6,005 nucleotides of DNA from Anaerolineae bacterium (GTDB lineage Bacteria > Chloroflexota > Anaerolineae > Anaerolineales > Villigracilaceae): contig RFJH01000009.1 of NCBI GenBank assembly GCA_003694975.1, positions 1 to 6,005 of the forward strand, read 5' to 3'. Of this stretch, positions 1-5,535 are shown one piece after another. A program made the translations under genes and the position numbers. The notes beneath the pieces are model-generated. The model was not told where the DNA came from. It did not search any database and was given only the letters and a program-made list of their open reading frames with translations. Position 1 is the stretch's first letter. Each line of letters begins with the position of its first letter.

Positions 1-1
1 C

Positions 2-256
2 GACCTGCCGCCCGCCGCCCGCATCCGCCGCTTCCTGCTGCTGCACAAGGAACTGGACGCCGACGACGCCGAACTGACCCGCACCCGCAAGGTGCGCCGA
101 CGCTTGATCTCCCAGCGTTATCAGGACCTGATCAACGCGCTCTACAGCCAGAATGACCACGTAGACGTGGAAACTACCATTACCTACCAGGATGGACGCA
201 CTGCCACCATTCAAACCCGCCTTCGCATCGAAACACTGAACGATACCGGCGAGTGA
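2..256 (+). CDS. AMP-forming acyl-CoA synthetase (COG1022, long-chain type), C-terminal end
   Basis: This is the last 84 codons of a gene that begins left of the window, ending in TGA at 254-256. The reading frame gives a stretch containing FLLLHKELDADDAELTRTRK followed by VRRR and RYQDLINALY. This is the typical C-terminal lid of long-chain acyl-CoA synthetases of the COG1022 type. The Lys at codon 89-91 (RTRKVRR) occupies the position of the conserved adenylation lysine (A10 region), as judged from memory of the family. After it comes a short tail with a VETTITYQDGR-like beta segment, also seen in ligases that sit inside Liv-type transporter clusters. The enzyme would activate a carboxylic acid with ATP to an acyl-AMP and then an acyl-CoA in the cytoplasm. 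It is 42 bp upstream of livH on the same strand, so probably co-transcribed. Chain length and substrate cannot be told from this fragment. Confidence 0.85.
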   Translation, partial: DLPPAARIRRFLLLHKELDADDAELTRTRKVRRRLISQRYQDLINALYSQNDHVDVETTITYQDGRTATIQTRLRIETLNDTGE

Positions 257-298
257 GCATCTGCTTTCGGACACCAGATTACCGGACGGACGAGACCT

Positions 299-1171
299 AT
301 GGACCTCTTCATCCAATTGACGCTGACCGGCCTGACGAACGGGGCCATCCTGGCGCTGGCCGCGCTGGGCTTCGTGTTGATTTACAAATCCAGCGATGTC
401 ATCAACTTCGCCCAGGGAGAGTTCCTCCTCGTGGGCGCGTACGTGATTTTTGCCATGATTGCCCAGGTCGGCCTGCACTGGACGATTGGTATGGTCCTCA
501 CCCTGCTCATCGCCGTACTGCTGGGGGTGCTGGTTGAGCGCCTGGTACTTCGCCCCCTCATCGGCGAACCTATCATCTCCGTCATCATGGTCACGATTGG
601 CCTGAGCAGCCTGCTGCGGGCAATCGTGAGTACCATCTGGGGCAATCAGCCCAAGTCCTTCCCACCCTTCATCCCCAGTCAGCCGATCAACATCCTGGGT
701 GCCACCGTCGGCGCGGACCGTCTGTGGGCGTTGGTCATTGCCGCAGTGATGTTGGTATTGTTCAACTTCTTCTTTACCCGTAGCCGCGAGGGAATTGCCA
801 TGCGCGCTGTGGCCGATGACCAGCAGGCTGCGCTGAGCATGGGGATCAGCGTGAAGAAGATTTTTGCCTGGGCCTGGTCTATCGCCGCGGCGACCGCCGC
901 CATCGGTGGCGCGCTGGTAGCCAACATCGTCGGTGTAGGGCCGGAACTGGCGGGCTTCGGTCTGCGCGTCTTCCCGGTGGTCATTCTGGGCGGCCTGGAT
1001 TCCATCCCCGGTGCTATCGTGGGTGGCATCATCATCGGCCTGCTGGAAGCCTATACCGGCGGCTACATCGGCCAGGGGCTGAATCAAGTGCTGCCCTTTA
1101 TCGTCCTGATCATTATCCTGATGATCCGTCCCTATGGCCTCTTTGGCCAGGAAATCATCGAGCGCGTCTGA
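299..1171 (+). CDS. livH: Branched-chain amino acid-type ABC transporter permease, LivH family
   Basis: The 290-residue protein is the normal length for LivH (about 290-310). It is strongly hydrophobic with roughly eight membrane segments. The N-terminal segment carries the LivH hallmark ALAALGFVLIYKSSDVINFA, continuing as QGEF (motif VINFAQGEF at residues 34-42). The cytoplasmic loop at residues 165-182 (GIAMRAVADDQQAALSMG) is the EAA-like loop that contacts the ATPase. A late GGLDSIPGAIVGG motif is also typical. It forms one half of the transmembrane channel, pairing with LivM. The ATG at 299 gives the expected family start directly before the first helix, but the Shine-Dalgarno is weak (GGA at 288-290). 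Translation may benefit from coupling to the synthetase gene upstream. The family assignment is firm. The transported substrate is not shown by the sequence. Confidence 0.93.
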   Translation: MDLFIQLTLTGLTNGAILALAALGFVLIYKSSDVINFAQGEFLLVGAYVIFAMIAQVGLHWTIGMVLTLLIAVLLGVLVERLVLRPLIGEPIISVIMVTIGLSSLLRAIVSTIWGNQPKSFPPFIPSQPINILGATVGADRLWALVIAAVMLVLFNFFFTRSREGIAMRAVADDQQAALSMGISVKKIFAWAWSIAAATAAIGGALVANIVGVGPELAGFGLRVFPVVILGGLDSIPGAIVGGIIIGLLEAYTGGYIGQGLNQVLPFIVLIIILMIRPYGLFGQEIIERV

Positions 1172-1175
1172 CCTT

Positions 1176-1279
1176 CGACCACCAGACCACCAGACCACTA
1201 GACCATCAGACCACCAGACCACTAGACCATTAGACCACCAGACCACCAGACCACTAGACCACCCAACCACGAGACGACC
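1176..1279 (+). repeat. 8-bp tandem repeat array (AGACCACY) filling the livH-livM spacer
   Basis: Thirteen consecutive 8-bp units run from 1176 to 1279 with no spacer. The core units read AGACCACC, AGACCACT, AGACCATC or AGACCATT. The first unit (CGACCACC) and the last two (CAACCACG, AGACGACC) are degenerate. There is a higher-order 24-bp period: 1184-1207 and 1208-1231 differ only at their final base. The top strand is nearly free of T and carries one G per unit. The array ends exactly at the livM ATG (1280) and begins 5 bp after the livH stop. It resembles the short tandemly repeated repetitive sequences known from cyanobacteria and other bacteria, but with an octamer unit. Function is unknown. 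It may alter through slippage and it sets the spacing and mRNA context of livM. Confidence 0.95.
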
Positions 1280-2323
1280 ATGCAATCTGGCATCTTCCAC
1301 ACCTCCTACGAGAAAGACATGGCGCTGCGCCGCACACACGCGCAGAAAATCCGCCTGGTCATCCTCATCGTCCTGGGGCTTGTTTTTCCCTTCATCGCAA
1401 ACCGCTATTACCTGACTCTGGCCAATCAGGTGGGGATTGCCATCATCGGCGCCATCGGCCTGAACATCCTGGTCGGATATACAGGACAGATCAGCCTGGG
1501 GCAGGGGGGCTTCATGGCGGTGGGTGCCTATACCGCCGGTATCCTCACAGCGCGCCTGGGAATGCCCTGGTGGGCTTCGACGATTGTGGCCTGCATCGTC
1601 ACGGCTATGATTGGCACGATTTTCGGCATCCCTTCCCTGCGCCTGAAAGGGTTGTACCTGGCGATTGCCACCCTCGCCGCCCAGGAAATCATCTTGTGGA
1701 TCGTCACTCACTGGAAGACCCTGACCGGCGGTGTAGAAGCGCTGGTCGTCCCCGATCCAATGCTCTTCGGCATCCGCATGAACAACGACTTCAACTTTTA
1801 CTGGCTCGTCTGGGGACTGGTCGTCGTAGTGACCATCCTGACGGTCAACCTCTTCCGCACGCGCTTCGGACGGGCGTTCATCGCCATCCGTGACCAGGAC
1901 ATCGCCGCCTCGGTCATGGGCGTGGACCTGTTCAAGTACAAGTTGCTCGCTTTTGCCATCTCATCCTTCTGGGTCGGCCTGGCGGGTGCGTTGATCGCCC
2001 ACTACCGAAACATCGTGACCTGGGAGCGTTTCACCATTGACGTCTCGGTACTTTACCTGGCGATGATTATCATCGGCGGCCTGGGGTCGGTGACCGGCTC
2101 ATACCTCGGCGCAGCCTTCATGATGCTCCTGCCCGCCGTGTTGACCAATATCGGGCGCGCCGTCAAAGGCTTTTTCCCCGCCATTGATAGCATTATTCCG
2201 TTCATCCAACAGGCTACGTTTGGGCTGGTCATCATCCTCTTCCTGGTCTTTGAACCGGAGGGCCTGAACAAAATCTGGAAAGATATCAAGGATTATTTCC
2301 GTCTCTGGCCGTTCAGTTATTAA
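1280..2323 (+). CDS. livM: Branched-chain amino acid-type ABC transporter permease, LivM family
   Basis: This is a 347-residue hydrophobic protein of normal LivM length. Residues 60-78 hold the LivM signature GLNILVGYTGQISLGQGGF. Next come GLYLAIATLA and the cytoplasmic EAA-like loop at 197-216 (GRAFIAIRDQDIAASVMGVD), then a GGLGSVTGSYLGA motif near the C-terminus. It is the second channel subunit and would pair with LivH. The start is uncertain. ATG 1280 directly abuts the repeat array and has only a weak purine match (GAGACGACC) upstream. ATG 1319 (MALRRTHAQK) would give a 334-residue protein, still complete from the first helix, with GAGAAAG just upstream. The 1280 start is kept because the extra 13 residues are in frame and plausible, but the array-derived context makes it unproven. 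The stop is TAA. Confidence 0.92.
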   Translation: MQSGIFHTSYEKDMALRRTHAQKIRLVILIVLGLVFPFIANRYYLTLANQVGIAIIGAIGLNILVGYTGQISLGQGGFMAVGAYTAGILTARLGMPWWASTIVACIVTAMIGTIFGIPSLRLKGLYLAIATLAAQEIILWIVTHWKTLTGGVEALVVPDPMLFGIRMNNDFNFYWLVWGLVVVVTILTVNLFRTRFGRAFIAIRDQDIAASVMGVDLFKYKLLAFAISSFWVGLAGALIAHYRNIVTWERFTIDVSVLYLAMIIIGGLGSVTGSYLGAAFMMLLPAVLTNIGRAVKGFFPAIDSIIPFIQQATFGLVIILFLVFEPEGLNKIWKDIKDYFRLWPFSY

Positions 2324-2333
2324 ATCATTGCTC

Positions 2334-2341
2334 AGGAGGTG
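2334..2341 (+). promoter_or_regulatory. Orphan Shine-Dalgarno-like sequence after livM
   Basis: AGGAGGTG is an excellent complement to the 16S rRNA 3' end, 10 bp after the livM stop. No ATG, GTG or TTG lies at a workable distance downstream, and the next gene has its own site about 80 bp later. It could be a ribosome standby site, a remnant of a lost small gene, or chance. Confidence 0.4.
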
Positions 2342-2411
2342 CTACCGCGCAGAAAACGTTCAAATAGACCCTTTCGTTTCTCTTCGTCCCTGAGTCTCTC
2401 GATTTCGTCAA

Positions 2412-2417
2412 AGGAGG
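2412..2417 (+). promoter_or_regulatory. Strong ribosome binding site of the substrate-binding protein gene
   Basis: AGGAGG lies 7 nt before ATG 2425 and fixes that start. It is the best-placed Shine-Dalgarno in the cluster, in contrast to the weak sites of livH and livM. This fits the need for more binding protein than permease. Confidence 0.85.
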
Positions 2418-2424
2418 ATGCACC

Positions 2425-3621
2425 ATGTCTCGAACAAAACAAACCCTGCTCGCTCTTGTTGTCATTGCCTCGGTTGTGCTGGCCGCCTGCGGTGGCGGCG
2501 GTGGAGGAGGCGGCAAAGAGGCTATCAAGATCGGTGCCATTCACGACCTGACCGGTCCGACCTCTGATGTAGGCACGCCGTATGCGGAAGGCCTGAAGGC
2601 CTATGTGGAGTGGGCAAACGCCAACGGTGGGATCAACGGTCACCCCATCGAACTGCTCTCGGCCGATTATGCCTACAAAGTAGACCAGGCCGAGCAACTG
2701 TACAGCCAGTATGTCCAGGAGGGCGTGGTGGCCTTCCAGGGTTGGGGCACCGGCGATACCGAAGCGTTGCGATCCAGAATCGCTGAGGACAAAATCCCCT
2801 TCATGTCTGCATCGTATTCGGCCAACCTGCTCGATATGGAGGTCGCGCCGTATAACTTCCTGATTGGCACGTCGTACTCCGATCAGGGCATCATCGCCTT
2901 GCAGTGGGCGATGGAAGATTGGGCGGATAGTGGCAATAGCGGCACACCGAAGGTGGCGTTCATCCACCATGATAGCCCCTTTGGTCAGTCTCCCATCCCG
3001 GATATGCAGGCCTTCGCCGACGCGAACGGCATCGAATTCATGACTATTGCCATGCCGAAGGCGACGGATTTCGTGGCCGAACTGGCGCAGATCCAGCAGT
3101 TCGGAGCCAACTACGTCATCGTTCACACTGTGTCCAGCCCGGCGGCGGTTCTGGTCAAGGACGCCAAGAGTCAGGGGATGATGGATTCGGTCAAGTTCAT
3201 TAACTTGAACTGGTGCGCCGATGAAATCTTCATCAACCTGGCCGGCGACGCGGCAGAAGGTGTTTATGGCGCGATTCCGTTCACCCCGCCGTCCGATCCG
3301 GTTCCCGGCCATGAAGCCCCGGCCCAATGGCTCAAAGAACACGGCTCAACGCTGGAGGAGAAGGGCCTGCACTTCGTCCAGGGTTGGTGGACGATGGCCG
3401 TCATGGCCGAAGGGATCAAGCGGGTGCTGGACGCCGGTCAAGATGTCACCGGCGAGAACATCAAGGCTGCCCTGGAGAGCATCCAGAACTTCGATACCGG
3501 TGGCGTGACCTACCCGATCTCGTTCTCGCCCACCAGTCACCGCGGCAATGTCGCGCTGCGCCTGTATCAGGTGCAGAACGGGCAATGGGTGCGCATCAGC
3601 GATTACATCCAGGCCCCGTAG
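2425..3621 (+). CDS. ABC transporter substrate-binding lipoprotein, type I periplasmic binding fold (Peripla_BP_6/LivJ-like)
   Basis: This 398-residue protein begins with a lipoprotein signal peptide: basic MSRTK, a hydrophobic stretch, and lipobox LAAC with Cys22. Eight consecutive glycines (23-30) follow as a flexible tether. The mature domain opens with IKIGAIHDLTGPTSDVG and continues with GLKAYVEWANANGGINGHPI, the standard opening of LIV-type binding proteins. Other segments fit the two-lobed family (GWGTGDTEAL, IPFMSASYS, FIHHDSPFGQ, and a C-terminal SFSPTSHRG). After lipid anchoring at the outer face of the cytoplasmic membrane it would bind the substrate and deliver it to LivH/LivM. 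It sits between livM (101 bp upstream) and livF (63 bp downstream). The ligand pocket cannot be read from sequence alone. Leucine-type amino acids, amides and carboxylic acids are all seen in this fold, and the synthetase neighbour favours a carboxylic acid. Confidence 0.93.
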   Translation: MSRTKQTLLALVVIASVVLAACGGGGGGGGKEAIKIGAIHDLTGPTSDVGTPYAEGLKAYVEWANANGGINGHPIELLSADYAYKVDQAEQLYSQYVQEGVVAFQGWGTGDTEALRSRIAEDKIPFMSASYSANLLDMEVAPYNFLIGTSYSDQGIIALQWAMEDWADSGNSGTPKVAFIHHDSPFGQSPIPDMQAFADANGIEFMTIAMPKATDFVAELAQIQQFGANYVIVHTVSSPAAVLVKDAKSQGMMDSVKFINLNWCADEIFINLAGDAAEGVYGAIPFTPPSDPVPGHEAPAQWLKEHGSTLEEKGLHFVQGWWTMAVMAEGIKRVLDAGQDVTGENIKAALESIQNFDTGGVTYPISFSPTSHRGNVALRLYQVQNGQWVRISDYIQAP

Positions 3622-3632
3622 CGTGACCTTTG

Positions 3633-3662
3633 GGGAGGAGAGGCCGCCTGACCTCTCCTCCC
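3633..3662 (+). promoter_or_regulatory. Perfect 11-bp inverted repeat (mRNA hairpin) between the binding protein gene and livF
   Basis: The left arm GGGAGGAGAGG (3633-3643) pairs perfectly with the right arm CCTCTCCTCCC (3652-3662) across an 8-nt loop (CCGCCTGA). A flanking G-T pair (3632/3663) can extend it. It starts 11 bp after the binding-protein stop. What follows is C-rich with no T run, so it is not a textbook intrinsic terminator. The livF ribosome site (about 3675-3680) lies outside the stem. It probably acts as a 3' mRNA stabiliser or partial attenuator that leaves more binding-protein message than livF message. Confidence 0.8.
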
Positions 3663-3684
3663 TCCCTCACCGGGAAGGAAAGCC

Positions 3685-4476
3685 ATGCTCACCCTCAATA
3701 ACGTAGAAGTGATCTACAACGATGTCATCCTGGTGCTGAAAGGCATGTCCATGGAGGTGCCGGAGGGGAAGATCGTCGGCCTCCTCGGCTCCAACGGCGC
3801 GGGGAAGTCCACCACGCTGAAGGCCATCTCCGGTCTCCTGAAGCCGGAGGATGGAGAGGTCACCGATGGCAGCATCGAGTTCATGGGGCAGGAAATCCAC
3901 CACATGGACGCTGCCGACATCGTCCGCCTGGGGATCTTTCAGGTGATGGAGGGTCGGCGCGTCTTCGAACATCTCACCACAGAGGAGAACCTGATCGCAG
4001 GGGGATATACGCGGCGAGAGATGAACCTGAAACCCGATCTGGAGATGGTCTATCACTACTTCCCGCGTCTAAAGGAACGCCGTCACCAGATCGCAGGCTA
4101 TCTCTCCGGTGGCGAACAGCAGATGCTGGCCATTGGTCGTGCCCTGATGGCTAAACCAAAGTTGATGATGCTCGATGAACCCTCCCTCGGCCTGGCCCCT
4201 CTCCTCGTCATGGAAATCTTTGAGATTATCCAGCGCATCAACAAAGAGCAAGGCACAACCATCCTTCTCGTGGAGCAAAATGCCAATCTGACCCTCGCAG
4301 TGGCCGATTATGCCTATATCATGGAGAACGGGCGCATTGTCCTGGAGGGGAAGCCAGAAGACCTGCGCGAAAACGCCGATGTGCGCGAGTTCTATCTCGG
4401 CCTGACCGAGGTCGGCCAGCGCAAGTCGTATCGTGATGTGAAGCATTACAAACGCCGCAAACGCTGGCTCTCATAA
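3685..4476 (+). CDS. livF: Branched-chain amino acid-type ABC transporter ATP-binding protein, LivF family
   Basis: The 263-residue ATPase has all core ABC motifs: Walker A GSNGAGKST (35-43), Q-loop Gln86 in FQVMEGRRVFEHL, signature LSGGEQQ (140-146) and Walker B LMMLDE (160-165). The H-loop position carries Gln198 in LLVEQN instead of His. This is usual for LivF and separates it from LivG (which has EHD). The protein is longer than common LivF (about 235-240). The extra tail after YLGL is very basic (RKSYRDVKHYKRRKRW). From memory, this tail is shared by LivF proteins in clusters that include an acyl-CoA synthetase. It would hydrolyse ATP at the cytoplasmic face of LivH/LivM together with a LivG that is not in the window. 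A purine-rich site (GGAAGGAAAG, 3673-3682) precedes ATG 3685. Confidence 0.94.
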   Translation: MLTLNNVEVIYNDVILVLKGMSMEVPEGKIVGLLGSNGAGKSTTLKAISGLLKPEDGEVTDGSIEFMGQEIHHMDAADIVRLGIFQVMEGRRVFEHLTTEENLIAGGYTRREMNLKPDLEMVYHYFPRLKERRHQIAGYLSGGEQQMLAIGRALMAKPKLMMLDEPSLGLAPLLVMEIFEIIQRINKEQGTTILLVEQNANLTLAVADYAYIMENGRIVLEGKPEDLRENADVREFYLGLTEVGQRKSYRDVKHYKRRKRWLS

Positions 4477-4488
4477 CGCGCGCACCGT

Positions 4489-4497
4489 TGGTATAAT
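4489..4497 (+). promoter_or_regulatory. Extended -10 promoter for the LysM lipoprotein gene, predicted leaderless
   Basis: TGGTATAAT is a perfect extended -10 element (TGN plus consensus TATAAT at 4492-4497). No good -35 hexamer is visible 16-18 bp upstream, where the DNA is still livF coding sequence; an extended -10 can work without one. Transcription should start about 7 nt past the hexamer, at 4504-4505, which is the A of the ATG. No Shine-Dalgarno fits between them, so a leaderless mRNA is predicted. Confidence 0.75.
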
Positions 4498-4504
4498 CGC
4501 GGCC

Positions 4505-5464
4505 ATGCGACGCGCCTCTCCCTTATGGCGACTTTGGGCGTTCGTGTGGCTGCTTTTGCTTTCCTCCTGCGCAACGCCTGGAACTCCTGTGGCGACCGTG
4601 CCACCGGAACCTCTACGCCCCTACCATACCCTTACTCCCTCCCCTACGGCAACGCCCCCCCTGCAACCTGCCGAGACCGCCCTCCCGACCCCGACGCCTT
4701 TTCTCTATACGGTTCAACCCGGCGACACGATGAGCAGTATCGCCCTGAAGTTCGGCGTCAGCCTGGACGCGTTGATGGCGGCCAACCCGGATGTGATCCC
4801 CTCCGCCATGTCGGTGGGACAGGAGTTGCGCATTCCTCTGGGGGGAGATAGCACCACCGATGAGCCAACTCCCACGCCTGCCTCTCTGAGGGTTCAAGGG
4901 GTATCCTGTTATGCCACATTAGAAGGGGGAATGTGGTGCTTCGTTGAAGTGCATAATGAATACCCCGATTTCGTGGAGAACGTCTCCGCTCAAGTGACCC
5001 TGGTCAATGCTCAGGGAGGGAAGGTTGCCACGCAGGTGGCTTTGCTTCCACTGGACATCTTGCCGCCGGGGCGGTCACTGCCTTTGATGGTCTTCTTTGC
5101 ACCAGAAGTGCCTCCCGAGGCGCGCCCGAACGTCCGCCTGCTGACGGCCATTCGCCTTCTACCGGGAGATCCGCGTTACCTTCCCGCCTCTTTACAGAAT
5201 ACGTTTGTGGAGATTGATTGGAGCGGACGTGTGGCGCGCGTGCAGGGACAGGTATATCTGCCAGAGGGGGTATCGAATGCTGAAACGGTGTGGGTCGTGG
5301 CGGTGGCCTACGATGAGAACGGGCAGGTGGTTGGCGTGCGGCGTTGGGAATCGGATGGGGGGCTTGTAGCAGGGAACGCATTGCCGTTCGTCTTCTCCGT
5401 TGCGAGTTTGGGAGCAGAGATCGCCAACGTGGAGGTCGTCGTGGAGGCGCGGGCACAGCGTTGA
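4505..5464 (+). CDS. LysM-domain lipoprotein with two C-terminal beta-rich segments
   Basis: This 319-residue secreted protein starts with a basic, Trp/Leu-rich signal peptide ending in lipobox LSSC (Cys22), so it should be lipid-anchored outside the membrane. Residues 23-66 are a Pro/Thr-rich linker. Residues 68-112 form one LysM domain (YTVQPGDTMSSIALKFGV through VGQELRIPL), a peptidoglycan or chitin-type glycan-binding fold. A second short TPTP linker follows. The remainder (about 128-319) has two beta-rich segments, about 128-216 and 234-314, that look like repeated Ig/FxLYD-like sandwiches. Cys135 and Cys145 in the first could form a disulfide. No catalytic motif is visible. It probably acts in cell-wall attachment or as an envelope scaffold. 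It has its own promoter and is likely unrelated to the transporter upstream. The C-terminal domain naming is an inference. Confidence 0.85.
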   Translation: MRRASPLWRLWAFVWLLLLSSCATPGTPVATVPPEPLRPYHTLTPSPTATPPLQPAETALPTPTPFLYTVQPGDTMSSIALKFGVSLDALMAANPDVIPSAMSVGQELRIPLGGDSTTDEPTPTPASLRVQGVSCYATLEGGMWCFVEVHNEYPDFVENVSAQVTLVNAQGGKVATQVALLPLDILPPGRSLPLMVFFAPEVPPEARPNVRLLTAIRLLPGDPRYLPASLQNTFVEIDWSGRVARVQGQVYLPEGVSNAETVWVVAVAYDENGQVVGVRRWESDGGLVAGNALPFVFSVASLGAEIANVEVVVEARAQR

Positions 5465-5481
5465 CCGGTGCCGTGTCCCTA

Positions 5482-5504
5482 TAGGCGATTTGGCCTGCTT
5501 TTTT
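5482..5504 (+). terminator. Possible weak intrinsic terminator after the LysM lipoprotein gene
   Basis: AGGC (5483-5486) can pair with GCCT (5493-5496) around a 6-nt loop, extended by one T-G pair. Six T residues (5499-5504) follow after GC. The T run and its position 18 bp after the stop codon fit a terminator. The stem is short, so efficiency is doubtful. Confidence 0.35.
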
Positions 5505-5535
5505 CCCGCCAAACGGCGGCTGACAAAAGTTACCA

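Noticed and set aside
1176..1279. Repeat array as a CRISPR
   Set aside because: The units are 8 bp, directly adjacent, with no unique spacers and no cas genes.
1134..1415. Forward ORF reading the repeat array as a DHQTTRPL-type peptide
   Set aside because: It arises because the 24-bp higher-order period is divisible by three. The rest overlaps livH and livM out of frame, and there is no ribosome site.
2328..2367. Promoter for the binding-protein gene from TTGCTC and AAATAG
   Set aside because: The two elements are about 28 bp apart, far from 17, and the -10 match is poor.
2339..2551. 70-codon forward ORF starting inside the orphan Shine-Dalgarno
   Set aside because: Its GTG start is part of the SD sequence itself, and it overlaps the signal peptide region of the binding-protein gene in another frame.
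2332..3342. 336-codon reverse-strand ORF over the binding-protein gene
   Set aside because: It is antisense to a clear family member, has no recognisable motif, and is the kind of long mirror frame expected in GC-rich coding DNA.
5506..5519. Hairpin CCGCC-AAAC-GGCGG as a terminator
   Set aside because: The stem is only 5 bp. No T run follows it on the + strand, and on the - strand it is followed by A residues, so it fits an intrinsic terminator in neither direction.
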